A DNA stretch of 64,000 bases from Symbiodinium natans (Eukaryota; Sar; Dinophyceae; Suessiales; Symbiodiniaceae): positions 47,501 through 111,500 of the forward strand of contig CAJNDS010002612.1 in assembly GCA_905221605.1 (NCBI GenBank). The letters run 5' to 3'. The notes under the pieces were generated by a model. That model did no database searches. It was not told the DNA's origin and saw only the letters and a program-made list of their open reading frames with translations. The translations under genes were made by a program, and so were the position numbers. Of this stretch, positions 10,294 through 21,640 are shown piece after piece (positions within the stretch are counted from its first letter, which is position 1; the number at the start of each line of letters is the position of its first letter).

Positions 10294-10465
10294 GGGTTTA
10301 GGGTTCAGGGTTCAGGGTTCAGGGTTCAGGGTTCAGGGTTTAGGGTTTAGGGTTTAGGGTTTAGGGTTTAGGGTGCTCTGCTACCGTCAAGCATTCCAGC
10401 CAGCGCCGATCAATTCTCAATCTCTCCCTCCCTCTGTGTGAGCCTGCAGCTGGCTTCCGGACCGA

Positions 10466-10615
10466 ATGCTCTCTCCCAACTGCCCGGCGAAATCTGTTTT
10501 CCGTCTTGAAGGTGCGTTTGCAGACTTGAACCGATCTGAATACATGGGCCCAGCCTGGACAGGTCAGCCCCTGTGTGCCAAAGACATCGCGGCATCTGTA
10601 GTCTCTGGGAGTCCC
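10466..10615 (+). CDS. Candidate exon, plus strand
   Basis: The frame reads CPAKSVFRLEGAFADLNRSE and continues GPAWTGQPLCAKDIAASVV. Unusually, the island has TTTAGGG on its left and CCCTAAA on its right, the mirror image of the minus-strand exons, which fits plus-strand coding. No family recognised. Confidence 0.35.
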
Positions 10616-11155
10616 AAAAACCCCAAACCGCTCAACCCGAAACCCTAAACCCCTAAACCCCTAAACCCCTAAACCCCTAAACCCCTAAACCCCTAAACCC
10701 TAAACCCTAAACCCTAAACCAAATTCTGGTCCCCATCCTCAGGAATGAGGCATCCTAAATTCCGAACGTGTCCTCTGAAACCCTTCATCCGTTAGGCGCT
10801 GCTGGCCCATTCTGAGGAGCTATCAGGGCTAGCTTGCAGTGGGCTCTAAAGTTGCAAAGCCCTGAAGCCGGGACCCTTAAAAGGCCCGTGTAAGTTGAAA
10901 TTCTTCCGAGAAAAAGCCGTCCTCGAAACTTACCCCAAAAACTCTCCACCCTCAACAGTCTCAGAACGGCCCTAACCCCTTAACCCTAAACCCTAAACCC
11001 TAAACCCTAAACTCCAAAAGCCTAATCTGTGCGCGAATTCTTGGAAAGATGAGGCAGGGAACTGGGGGCCTCTCGCCCGCCCTGTGCTGGCGCCGTGAGA
11101 CGAGGCGCTGAGGGAGGGCGCTGCTCCTACTTTGGCGGGCCTGAATAATTAGTTT

Positions 11156-11325
11156 AGGGTCTAGGGTCTATAGGGTTTAGGGTTTAGGGTTTAGGGTTTA
11201 GGGTTTAGGGTTTAGGGTTTAGGGTTTAGGGTTTAGGGTTTAGGGTTTAGGGTTTGGGGTTTGGGGTTTGGGGTTTGGGGTTTGGGGTTTGGGGTTTGGG
11301 GTTTGGGGTTTGGGGTTTATGGGTT
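11156..11325 (+). repeat. TTTAGGG array passing into a TTTGGGG array
   Basis: About 12 units of TTTAGGG switch abruptly to about 10 units of TTTGGGG, showing local homogenisation of a variant. Confidence 0.9.
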
Positions 11326-11464
11326 TAGGGTTCCGCTACATACTACCCTCTATACTACCCCCCCTAGGTTCCCCCCATAATTAAGGCCATTTGGGGACAA
11401 CAAAGCTTAATGAAGGTTATTTAAGGGGGACGCTGCTCCTACATTCGGTTGGTTGGTCCTAAGT

Positions 11465-11560
11465 GGGAGTTTACGACAATAGGCGACCCTACAATAGACC
11501 CCCCAAACTGTTCGATCCTTTGTAATGCAGACCCCAATAAGGTACCTAACCCGACCCGAA
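11465..11560. mobile_element. MITE-like element, family 2 (right end degraded)
   Basis: Starts GGGAGTTTACGACAAT and contains gaccccaataaggtacc, as in the complete copy at 28016-28124. The right inverted repeat is not recognisable. Confidence 0.5.
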
Positions 11561-11565
11561 GATGC

Positions 11566-12620
11566 TTTGGATCCTTATTCGAGGAGCAGTCCCTCTGTTC
11601 TCTGCAGCCAAGGGCATTGCTCTCAAGTCTCTCAGTTGTGGGGTTTTAGGGTTTAGGGTTCGTCGGTAGCGTAGTTTGATTGAAGGCATTTTTGCCATGT
11701 TGCACCTCCTCCGATGTGCCCAAGTCCCAAACGCTCAAAAGCCAGAATCCCATCCAGAACCCACCAGTACCCTTGAGAGATGTTCAATAACCCACTAAGG
11801 TACTGTAGGCGCATCATCTACACAAACGCAAGGTAGCATTTTGGGGAACTTAGCCCCTAAAGTACTGTGCCCTAAACCCAAAACCCTGAACCATACATTC
11901 CAAAAGAAACAAGAGACCACTGAGATCACTCTCAGCCCTGATTGGTACTGAGTACTTCTGGTTTAGCGCTTAAGGTTTAGGGTTCAGGTAGGCCCTGCAC
12001 TGCCCCTAGAGGCGAAACTGATCTTTGCTTTTGCTCTCGAAATCGATTTATGGTCTGGGGTTCAGGTTCAAGGTCAACAAGCAGTTGCCAAAAATGCTTT
12101 TCAAAACCAACAGATCATCCAAATGTGATCAGCTAGCAAATGGCGATAATCCATAGAGGTCGATACCAATACTACCAAATATGCCACCGACAAATCACAG
12201 TTGGTACTTGAGGTTTGGGGCCTTTGGGGCCGAGTGCTTTTGGTTCGGGCCTAGGGTCAATCAGGGCTCTCGTCGCTGCGTCTGACCCAAGGGAGAATCC
12301 CCCATAAGGTTCCTTCTGGGGGTTAAGGGTTTAGGGCCGAGGGTTCAGGGACTACTCGTGGGAAAGGCCGGATGCAAAGCTCACGACGGCGTATTCGGTC
12401 CTGTGGTTCCTAAACCCAGAAACCCTGAAAATCCTGACCCCTAAACCCTAAGCCAAACCCCTTATCTGGGGACCCCTTTTTGGAGGGGGGGGGGGGGTGT
12501 GTTCTCTCTCAGGATCCTACTCTCAGGGATACCATTGCTTCCGCCAGGATCCCATCCACCAGCCCTCCACGGGAGGGCCCGCTTTCCTGCGTGAGGTGGT
12601 GGGGTCTTGTGGAGGGCTTC
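11566..12620. other. Sparse region, no supported gene
   Basis: Unique sequence with only isolated telomere-like heptamers, and a poly-G tract at about 12485-12497. No frame with both splice sites and protein-like composition was found. Confidence 0.3.
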
Positions 12621-12734
12621 GGGTTTAGGGTTGAGGGTCTCGGGTCTAGGGTTTGAGGAGTTTGGGGATTAGGGTTCTTAGTGCTCGGGTTTAGGATTTG
12701 GGCAGCATTCTCCAAGGACCCACCGTCAGTCTCC

Positions 12735-12800
12735 TGTTGCACTTGCAACTTGTCTTTTGTCACATCTTCGCTGTTGCTCGCAAAGGTGCAAGGAGCCGGC
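12735..12800 (-). CDS. Candidate exon
   Basis: The minus frame reads NSEDVTKDKLQVQQETDGGS, charged and helix-like. A competing plus frame is open over 12698-12979, so the strand is uncertain. Confidence 0.25.
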
Positions 12801-13275
12801 CTCCACAATCAAGGCAGCCGAAGCAACCTCCAATGGCACGTGGAAATCTTCGAAACAGGTGGACCGCGAAGGGGGGTAGAGCTCTCATCGCCGCGGTGAC
12901 TATCAGGAGACCGTCGTCTTCAAAACCGTGGTCAGCTGACGTCGTCCCATGGATAAGAGCCCTAAACCCTAAACCCTAAACCCTAGACCCTAAACCCTAA
13001 ACCCTAAACCCTCCCAGAAGGACAGGTGCACACCGGAGTTGACGAGGCGATCTCGACGGCCCTGAAAGGAGATCATTGCACAAGAGGAGTGCGGGCCGGT
13101 TGCCTTCGTGAGGTTGAGGGATTTAGGGTTGAGGGATTGAGGGTTTAGGGTTTAGGTGCTGTGGTTTTAGGGTTTTAGGGTTTGGGGGGCTTAGGTACAC
13201 GGATTTGGGGTTTAGGTTTAGGATTTTGGGCTTAGGGTGTCGGTTTTGGGGTAGTTTGAGGTTCAGGGTTTTGGC

Positions 13276-13366
13276 ATTTAGTTCGACGCCACAAACCGGA
13301 CAGCACATAGATGAATTACTTTTATCGAAGGCATAACCCCAACACGAAGCGATGAAACCTCTCCAC
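13276..13366 (-). CDS. Candidate exon with CPVC motif
   Basis: The minus frame WRGFIASCWGYAFDKSNSSM runs into CCPVCGVELN, a possible half zinc site. Flanks are telomere-like. Boundaries not fixed. Confidence 0.35.
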
Positions 13367-13389
13367 ACATGAGGACCTCAACCCTAAGC

Positions 13390-13975
13390 CGTGGAGCCTG
13401 AATCCTAAACCCGGACTGCTAGCTCAAAACCCCAGGGACCCTCGAACCCCTCAACCCTTTACACCCCTTCGGCCTGTTGTAAAGGTTTGGGGTTTAGGTT
13501 TAGGGTTCTTGGAAGCCCAAGAAAGACACCCCCCAAGCCCCTGCAACCCGATGAGCCCTCAACCCTGGGACCCTTGTAAGGGACCTTTAGGGGCGTTGGG
13601 GCGACTTTAGGTACATATGGACAAAATAGGGTCTATCTAAGGGTTGTTTAGGGGAATAAGATTGAGGCTCCCTTCTAGGGGTCCCTCCTTATAGCCCCTG
13701 ACATAGTCTCTGGATGCCCTAAACACTAAGGAATATACTCCTGCAGCACAGGGCCACAAAAACTAACCCCGAAACCCTGAACCCTAAACCCATCACCATA
13801 GCCCCAAGCCCTGATTCCCCTACCCTATCAACCCCATAAACCCTACAAGCCCTATAAACCCTATAAACCCTACAAACCCTATAAACCCCGAAAACCCTAT
13901 AACCCTGTAAACCCTACACCCCAAACCCTAAACCCTAAACCCTAAACCCTAAACCCTAAACCCTAAACCCCAAAC
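13390..13975. other. Telomere-variant stretch without a gene
   Basis: Mostly CCCTAAA, CCTATAAA and similar degenerate units with short unique pieces; no exon supported. Confidence 0.4.
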
Positions 13976-14008
13976 TCCAAACCCGAAACGATGGACTGCC
14001 GAGGGCAC

Positions 14009-17000
14009 CCGCTTGGCTTGGCTGCTGCCTTCGGCGCGGGGGCGGCCTGGCTTGAAACCCCTAAACCTCCCTAAACCCTAAACCCTAAACCCTAAACTAA
14101 GTGAGGGGTCGCTTCCGTCGAGCGACAGACCCCGAACGCTCGGCCGAGGGCCTTACAGCCCGAGCGCCCAAGCGAAAAGAGAAACGGAAAGGTGAGGGTT
14201 AAGCCTCACCGTCTGTCCTGGACAGGCCAACGGACATCGTCCTTTTTTACGACAACGTCAGTACTCGGCTAAGGGATGGCCGGCACCCAGACCACCTTTA
14301 GCGTAGCTAAAGTATAACCCCAAATCGTAACCCTTTGCCTCTGGAGGTCGGTTCAGGGTTTTGGGTTCAGGGTTTGTCGGCCCCCCCCCCCCCCCAGGGG
14401 CCCCCTGGTCCCTGGTAGCTGGATTCCTGGACCAGGAAGTCTGGTTGCTCAATTTTGTGATTTTGGGGCTTTTTCACGGATTTTTGGGGCCAAGGGGCCG
14501 CCCGGCCAAGGGCCCCCGGGCCAAGGGCCCCCCGCCAAGGGATTAGGGCCCAGGGCCCCCCCGGGCCAAGGGCCCCCCGGCCGGCAAGCGCTCCCCGAGC
14601 CAAGGCCGCTGACCCAAGCGCAAGGCCCTAACCGCCTGTTTGGGCAACGGCCCCCGAGCCAAGGCCCCGCGGACCAAGACCCCCGAACCAAGGGTTTTGG
14701 GCCGAGGGCCCCCGGGCCAAAGGGGCCAAGGACCTCCCGGCCCTGGGCCAAGGACTCCGGGTCAAGGGCCCTGCGAGGTACAAGTGCCAGTCTAAGGGAT
14801 TCCGGGCCAGGGCCTTGCTCTGGGCCAAGACCCCGGCCAAGCCCCGAACTCCACCTGCCCAATCAATCCTGCCAAGGGCCCCCCCAACCAGGGCTCTTGC
14901 AGGGAATCGCACGCCCAGGAAGCCCCCAAGAGGCACCAAAAGGCTTCAAAAGCTTCAAAAGGCCCACTAAAAGAAGGGGGACCACAAGATTTGTCCGTGC
15001 CCACAATGAAAAATGCTATTTTTGAATATTGAAAACGATGGTTTTAGGCACCCCTGCCCGCAATGAAAAATGTTCTTTTTTAGTACTGAAATCGATGGCT
15101 CCCCCCAAATCAGCAAGGACCTCTACGGGCCCTGACGTGCCGAAGGCCCGAAAAGGACCGAGGCTACCCCGAACCCCAACCTAAACCCTAACACCGCAAA
15201 ACCCTACAACGGCCTTCAAGTAAATAAGGGCCTCTACGGGCCCTAACGTGCCGAAGGCCCGAAAAGGGCCGAGGCTACCCCGAACCCCAGCTTAAACCAC
15301 CGCAAAACCCTGCGAAGGCCTTCAAGCAAATAAGGGCCTCTACGGGCCCTAACTTGCCGAAGGCCCGAAAAGGGCCGAGGCTACCCCGAACCCGACCTAG
15401 CGATTGAAATACTCATTGGCGAAAAATTCATTAATAGGTTCCCTGACCTTTAAATGAATAAAACCTCTGCAACGCCGAAGGTCCGAACAAGGCCCCGAGA
15501 GACAAGAGCCACCAAAATGCTTCAAAAGGCTTCAAAAGGCCCCCTAAAAGAAGGGGGTCCCAAGGATGCCCGTACCCGCAATGAAACATGCGATTTTTTG
15601 GTAGAGAAATCGATGCTTAATTGAGGCCCTTAAAGAAGGGGAATCCAGGAGCAGACACAAAGGGTTTCCCTGACCTTCAAATAAATAAGGGCCTCTACGG
15701 GCCCTGACACGCCGAAGGCCCGAAAAGGGCCGAGGCTACCCCCAACCCCAGCTTAAACCCTAACAGCGCAACTTTAAAAACATCAAAGCAAGCATCAGAG
15801 CACAAGAAAGTAAATTCCATAAACCCTAAACCCTAATAGAGTATAGTTTGGGTGGCCGGGGTGGGTTGACGGGCAACGCGAGCGTGCGGCCCGGGGTGTT
15901 TCACACCCGAGCGCGCGCCCTCCCCTGACACACCCTAAACCCTAAACCCTAAACCTCCCTAAACCCTAAACCCTAAACCCTAAACACATGAAACCCCTTA
16001 AGTGCTTAGTGATTGGGAGATAGGGGTTGGGACAAAAATCCCTGATTTAAACCCAAACAACCCAAACTAAACACATTAAGCCCCATGAGCCCTAAAACCC
16101 TTCATTACAACCCTAAAGCCCCATAAAACCCCAATCGAAACGCCCTCAACCCAGAACCCAAAAACTGCCACCCTAAACCCTAAACCCTCAACCCTAAACC
16201 CCAAACCCTAAAGCCTTCGGTGCCGCTGCGGGAGCTGCGGCAGGGGCTGCGGCCGGGGCCGCCGCAGGCGCCGCGGCCGGCGCCGCGGGCGCCGCTGCGG
16301 GCGCAGCAGCCGGGGCTTCGGCTTTCGGAGGCGGCTCTCCTGGCTAGGACTTGTTTTGTTTAGGGGCTTAGGGTTTAGTAGGTAGTAGGTTTAGGGTTTA
16401 GGGTTTCAGGGTTTAGGGTTCAGGGTTTAGGGTTCAGGGTTTAGGGTTTAGGGTTAGGTTTTGGTTGCGGTTGTAGAGTTTTGGGGGGGAGTTAGGGTTT
16501 GAGGCTTGCGCGTTGAGGGTTCTACCCGAAACTAGAGCCTAGGATTCGGGCTTTTCGCTTCCGAAGGTGGTTATACCTCCCCCATGCTACATGAAATCCT
16601 GGTAAGGTTTTGGGATCACGCCATATACTACTGGTAGGGTTTAGGGTTTAGGGTTTAGGGTTTAGGGTTTAGGGTTTAGGGTTTAGGGTTTAGGGTTTAG
16701 GGTTTAGGGTTTAGGGTTTAGGGTTTAGGGTTTAGGGTTTAGGCTTTAGGGTTTAGGGTTTAGGCTTTAGGGTTTAGGGTTTAGGGTTTAGGGTTTAGGG
16801 TTTAGGGTTTCTCTGATGTCTTGAACAACCCCTAAGCCCTGAACCTCATTTTCGGAACCCCAAAGGTTGACTTGCTGGCTGAGTTCTCCAGGCCTGCAGA
16901 GGGTAAAAAGGGTTGCTGTTGCAGAGGGTAAAAAGGGTTGCTGTTGGCTGGACGGATTTGTAGCGCTTCCCAAGAAGTTATTCACGGACAGTTACAGGTG

Positions 17001-19580
17001 AGTAATTATGTGGCCGTGTAATCAGCAAAGAGCTTATGGAAGCCTCTTATACTCCCAAAATGGAAACTACTCTCCAGAAAACAAGAATGTGTACTCTGCT
17101 GAATTTACTAATTATTGGACACCGTTTCTCTCAGCCACCGCACCCAAAAAACTGGTATCCTGCGATTGCCGAAGCCCTGAACCCTAAACCCCTAAACCCT
17201 CAACAGCCTGAACCTCTAAACCCTAAAACCCTACAACCCTACAACCCTAAAACCCTAAAACCCTAAAACCCTAAAACCCTAAAACCCTAAAACCCTAAAA
17301 CCCTAAAACCCTAAACCCTAAACCCTAAACCCTAAACCCTAAACCCTAAACCCTAAACCCTAAACCCTAAACCCTAAACCCTAAACCCTAAACCCTAAAC
17401 CCTAAACCCCAAACCCTACACGCATCCTCCAGGCTTCAAGACAGCCAGAAGCTGGTCCGCCTGGACCTGGCTAAAAAGCGGGGCTGGCCTGTGAAACCCC
17501 TAAACCCCCTCAAAACCCTAAGCACCTAATCCTAAACCCTAAACCCTGAACCGTAAACCCTAGACCCTAAACCCTAGACCCTAGATCCTAGACCCTAAAC
17601 CCTAAACCCTAAACCCTAAACCCTAAACCCTAAACCCTAAACCCTAAACCGAAAGCTCTTAGGCTAGTTGCTTGGTCCCATAGTATGAGCCCTTACAAGG
17701 GGACCCCTTCTATACCCCTTATATACCCTATACAAATTCAGGGTCCATACATCAGAACCGGTAAGTTAAGAGCCCATAAAACCACCCATAGAAAAGCCTC
17801 AAACACTGCAGCCTAAGCCCGAAACTTGCTCAAACCACACAGCCTATGCCCTGAAGGCCGTCGGGTTTAGGGTTTAGGGTTTAGGGTTTAGGGTTTAGGG
17901 TTTAGGGTTTAGGGTTTAGGGTTTAGGGTTTAGGGTTTAGGGTTTAGGGTTTAGGGTTTAGGGTTTAGGGTTTAGGGTTTAGGGCTTGCGGCTCAAGGTT
18001 TGGGGTTGAAGGGTTTAGGGTGTAAAGGAGATTCGTCAAAGGGCTAGCGGTTCATGCCGCTATGACGGAGGGAACCTAAGGCCCCGTTAAACAGGGGAAT
18101 AAAGGTACCCCCTTGGGGATGCGAATGCGGGGTTTAGGGTTGAGAGCTTAGGGCCTATCTGGTGCCCCTTGCCCCGAAAATATGGGCCCTACAACTTTCA
18201 TGTGACCATAAGCAAGGGACTGGGAGGTCGGGATAACCGGAATGGCTAAAACCTACAACCCTAACAAAAAGAAGAAAGTATCCCCAAAATGCTGAAACCC
18301 TACCGGGAGAGGGCGGGGGAGGGCGGAGGAGGGGTGGGGGGGAAGGGTGGCAAAGGGAGGGAGCCCTAAACCCCAAGCCCGGGTACTTCAAGAGACTTGG
18401 TGAACGATCTTTTCAAGCCGAGATGCGGTTTCATCTGCTTGAGCCACGATCTTCTCAAGAATGCCGTTTTCTGGCGCCTTCACCTGCATATTTAGGGTTT
18501 AGGGTTTAGGGTTTAGGGTTTAGGGTTTAGGGTTTAGGGTTTGGGGTTTAGGGTTTAGGGTTAGGGGCTTGGGGTCACCTGGCCCGCTAGGACTACGATA
18601 CCAAACACAGCCTGAGCATCTGCGACTAAACTCACGAGACTAGAAGTACTCTAGATGTCTAGCTGTCCAGTACCTAAGGGAACTAAAGGCTAACCTTTGG
18701 GATGACAAGAGGATTCTATTACCTCCAAAAACCTACTCTACAACGAAGTAAATCTTGAACCGACACGACCTCGGAAACCCCAAGCGACAAGTCAGGAATG
18801 CAACACCCTCGCGTCGTCCACAGCAACGGAGGCCGCCCGAAACACCGAACCCCACATCCTAAACCCTAAACCCTAAACCCTAAACCTTAAACCCTCAACC
18901 CTCAACCCTGAACCCTAAACCCTAACCCTCCTTGGTAGCCCAGGAACCATATCATGATAAGGGCTCCCTTTTTTGGGTAGGCTATTTGAGAAGGGAAACC
19001 ATTAAAAAAAAAAGGGTAAAGGGTACCACTGGGCTGCCAAACCTCAACCCTAAACCGTCAACCCTCAACCGCAAGGGAGGGTTTAGGGTTTAGGGTTTAG
19101 GGTTTAGGGTTTAGGGTTTAGGGTTTAGGGTTTAGGGTTTAGGGTTTAGGGTTTAGGGTTTAGGGTTTAGGGTTTAGGGTTTAGGGTTTAGGGTTTAGGG
19201 TTTAGGCACCTCCGTGCTGACTTTGTCCGTCTCAATCACCGCCAGGATCTCGCCTTTGGCGCAGAAGTCGCCAACATTCTTCCTGAATCACTGTCGAGAA
19301 AAGCTTTGGGGCGGACTTGGTATTGCTAGAGGTTTAGGGTTTAGGGCTTAGGGCTTAGGGTTGAGGGTTGAGGGTTGAGGGTTTGGGGTTTGGGGTTTAT
19401 AGGGCTTGGGCTAAACCCTAAACCCTAAACCCTAGACCCTAGACCCCAAACCCTAAACCCTAAACCCTAAACCCGAAACCCTAAACCCTAAACCCTCCAA
19501 AGTGCGGTGTGCCGAGCTGCGACCACTCCATGAGGGTGCCCTCCGTGATGCTCTCAGCCCCAAAATCGGGGGTCTTGATC
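14009..19580 (-). CDS. DLST: Dihydrolipoamide succinyltransferase (OGDH E2), lipoyl domain and linker exons
   Basis: Six minus-strand exons join in phase. 19524-19580: IKTPDFGAESITEGTLMEW. 19210-19282: KNVGDFCAKGEILAV then IETDKVSTE, with the lipoylated Lys in ETDKV. 18427-18483: VKAPENGILEKIVAQADET (GC donor). 17422-17466: VQADQLLAVLKPGG. 16215-16339: the flexible Ala/Pro linker, EPPPKAEAP then AAAP repeats. 14009-14046: AAPAPKAAAKPSG. The SITEG...W...VGD...ETDKV pattern is that of the lipoyl domain of the 2-oxoglutarate dehydrogenase E2 subunit, which carries succinyl groups on lipoate in the mitochondrial matrix. The transit peptide exons (right) and catalytic domain (left) were not found. 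Introns of about 0.2-2.2 kb are full of telomere repeats. The junctions around 17422 and 16339 may use a GA donor. Confidence 0.8.
14191..14210. other. Perfect hairpin GGTGAGG/CCTCACC
   Basis: A 7-bp stem with a 6-base loop in a GC-rich island inside the left end of the DLST region. Role unknown. Confidence 0.4.
14375..14900. repeat. Low-complexity GGGCCAAGGGCCCCC repeat
   Basis: Degenerate runs of GGGCCAAGG and CCCCCCGGCC over about 500 bp, beginning with a poly-C tract. Several frames stay open only because of composition, so no gene is called. Confidence 0.7.
14935..15750. repeat. Complex repeat cluster with about 105-bp palindromic units
   Basis: A core AAGGGCCTCTACGGGCCC ... GCCGAAGGCCCGAAAAGGG ... 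CCGAGGCTACCCC occurs at about 15115, 15226, 15331 and 15687, with a worn copy near 15446. A second motif (caatgaaaaatg...atcgatgg) and the stretch ggcttcaaaaggcc...aaaagaaggggg are also duplicated about 575 bp apart (14935 and 15509). Each core has several self-complementary GGGCC/GGCCC arms. Confidence 0.75.
16636..16810 (+). repeat. Telomere-repeat array
   Basis: About 25 TTTAGGG units with two TTTAGGC variants. Confidence 0.95.
16896..16945. repeat. Exact 25-bp tandem duplication
   Basis: GCAGAGGGTAAAAAGGGTTG plus CTGTT occurs twice back to back (16896-16920 and 16921-16945). A minus frame is open across it (LGSATNPSSQQQPFLPSATA...), but whether the island is an exon is unclear. Confidence 0.85.
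17235..17410 (-). repeat. CCCTAAAA array passing into CCCTAAA array
   Basis: About 10 units of the 8-bp variant CCCTAAAA followed by about 16 canonical units. Confidence 0.9.
17868..17985 (+). repeat. Telomere-repeat array
   Basis: About 17 almost perfect TTTAGGG units inside the DLST intron between the exons at 18427 and 17466. Confidence 0.95.
18932..19040. mobile_element. MITE-like element, family 1, copy A
   Basis: 109 bp bounded by TTGGTAGCCCAG and CTGGGCTGCCAA, with internal cccttttttggg and an A-rich stretch before gggtacc. It lies in the DLST intron between the exons at 19210 and 18483. Confidence 0.75.
19080..19205 (+). repeat. Telomere-repeat array abutting a DLST exon
   Basis: About 18 TTTAGGG units end 4 bp from the donor of the DLST exon at 19210-19282. 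Confidence 0.95.
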
Positions 19581-19832
19581 CTCAGCAGAGCGTTTGGGGG
19601 TTTAGGGTTTAGGGTTTAGGGTTTAGGGTTTAGGGTTTGGGGTTTTGGGGTTTTGGGGTTTTCGGTTTTAGGGTGTAGGGTTTGGGCTTAGGCTTTAGGG
19701 ACCCTGCACACCCATAAGGGTTATGAGGGTGGGAGATGTGCTTTCACTTCACTACGGTGAGCATGCATATGTTCATATGTGAGCGCATACATCAACAAGC
19801 GTGAACATGTGCGGAAGCACCCTTGCGCGGCC

Positions 19833-19833
19833 G

Positions 19834-19862
<29 letters not shown>
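19833..19862. repeat. (CA)n microsatellite
   Basis: About 14 CA units. The flanking island has an ATG at 19922 (minus) with a basic start MRSGQKQSLRNFAQL; it could be the DLST transit peptide exon, but this was not confirmed. Confidence 0.8.
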
Positions 19863-19867
<5 letters not shown>

Positions 19868-20759
19868 TTGGCTAGCTGAGTTGTGCGAAATTTCGCAGCG
19901 ACTGCTTTTGCCCACTACGCATCTAAACCCTAAACCCTAAACCCTAAACCCTAAACCCTAAACCCTAAACCCTAAACCCCTAAACCCTAAACAAGGCTGG
20001 GGGTGCGGGAAAAAAGGAGATCAGGAGGGACCCCGAGGACCCTCAGTGCCGATGCCCTCTTAAGGCCCCTATGTATATGTGTGCCTTATTTGGGGTTTGG
20101 GGTTTAGGGTTTAGGGTTTGGGGTTTAGGGTCTAGGGGTTGCCCTAAACCCTAAATCCTAAACCCTAAATATGAATATGCCTTATAGGGGTCTCCTCCTT
20201 CCAGGCTCATGAGCTCAGGAGCCTAAGACTTCGGGGGCTAAGAGCTTGGGGCCTAAGGACTTAGAGATTTAAGGCCCCGGGGTTCAGGCCCAGTATTTGG
20301 GGCTTAGGGTTTAGGATAGATACTGCCCCTTCATAGGTGCTGCTGGGTGTCTCCACACTGCTGAAACGCCTCACCTGGCATGGGACAGTGAACCTGAAAC
20401 AACAAACCAAACCCCGCTCCTAATGCCCTCAACCCTAAACCCCCAAAACCCCCATTTCAGCCCTACACCCTGTCGACGCGGTGAGGCGCTAGAGCAAACG
20501 TTGACAAGATGGAAGCCCAAAAGCCCTTGAGCCCTAATTTAACCCGAAACCCACCAACCCGAAATCAACCAAATCCGAATTCATACCCGAACCTTGCACC
20601 CCAACGTTTGTACAGTTCGCTACTGTCTTTTTACGAAACACAGCCTGATTTTGTTCGGGTGCGTACCCCACAGAAGCAGGCACAAGTCCTTAAGCCTCCA
20701 CCCTGGGGAGCAACTTCCCCAAGAGGAACCCCATGCTAGGTCAGCCCTTAACAACATCT

Positions 20760-21100
20760 GAAAAATACTCCCAGATACACGGGTAGCTATTAATTTAGTA
20801 TCCCACTTGACTTGAGGGCACTCATGGGTAGCTATATGTAGGGTTCTAATACAGGTACCCTAAACCAGGTCCGAACCTCTTATAACTTTGGCTGCCCTAC
20901 TTTTTACCCCAGTTTTAAGTACTCATGGACCTCCAAGCAATTTAAAGCTGCTAGGTAGCATAGTAGCTCCTGGAACGTCGAGTATATGAAATATAGGTAC
21001 ATGGACCCTTAGGGCAAGTGAGTACAGAAGCAAAGGGTCAAAGAATGGATCCTGTAGTGGTGGTGACCACTTTTGAGAGGGACCAGGGGGATGGATGATA
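20760..21100. other. AT-richer island without a gene
   Basis: Contains repeated words such as gggtagctat (twice) and no telomere repeat. No exon supported. Confidence 0.3.
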
Positions 21101-21102
21101 TA

Positions 21103-21199
21103 CTCGGATGGCCCCTAAACCCCTCTGAAAAATATTCATGAATATGATCCTCTTACACCCGAATAAGGGAAAATACAAAATGTCCCAAGGGCTACCTAG
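21103..21199. mobile_element. MITE-like element, family 3
   Basis: Ends CTCGGATGGCCC and GGGCTACCTAG (inverted relative to each other), with internal aaaatattcatgaa, aagggaaaa and tgtcccaaggg, shared with copies at 24944, 29905 and 61892. Confidence 0.65.
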
Positions 21200-21368
21200 T
21201 ATAAGATCCCCAAACTCCACACATGTATGTTCTGCCATCGGTGTGCTCCTGACTGGAGTCTCACAGAGTAGAGGTTTAGGGTTTAGGGTGCAAGGGTTTA
21301 AGGGGGTTTAGGGGGTTAAGGGGGTTTAAGGGGGTTTAAGGGGGTTTAGGGTTCAGGGTTCAAGGTTG

Positions 21369-21457
21369 CCCCAAGAAGATACGCAGCCCAAGGTTGCCCC
21401 CAGCAGCGTAAAAACAAGCAACGTGCGTCTTTTGTCCAAATGGGACTTAAAATGCAT
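21369..21457 (-). CDS. First exon with signal peptide or membrane anchor
   Basis: From ATG 21457 the minus frame reads MHFKSHLDKRRTLLVFTLLG then ATLGCVSSWGN: basic residues followed by a hydrophobic stretch. A GC donor is possible at about 21369. The rest of the gene was not identified. Confidence 0.5.
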
Positions 21458-21620
21458 AATTGGCAACCCTGAACCTTAAACTCTGCACCCGAAGTAAACT
21501 AAACCTTGAACCCAAATTAGGGTTTAGGGTTTGGGGCTTAGGGCTTGGGGCTTAGCGCTTAGGGTTTAGGGTTTAGGGCTTACGGCCCCTAAACCTCCGG
21601 ATGGAACCCCCCAAAACCTT

Positions 21621-21640
21621 CCCCGCGCGCCTGCGCGGGG
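21621..21640. other. Perfect GC hairpin
   Basis: CCCCGCGC GCCT GCGCGGGG: an 8-bp stem with a 4-base loop in a unique island. Confidence 0.5.

Noticed and set aside
13021-13075. Another DLST exon (AVEIASSTPVCTCPSG) after the linker
   Set aside because: It would join in phase to 14009-14046, but the sequence does not resemble any known part of the E2 protein.
14367-15004. Overlapping Gly/Pro/Ala-rich minus ORFs
   Set aside because: Low-complexity GC repeat without splice sites or domain-like sequence.
15115-15750. CRISPR-like array
   Set aside because: The units are adjacent or carry similar linkers; there are no unique spacers of even length and no cas genes, and the genome is eukaryotic.
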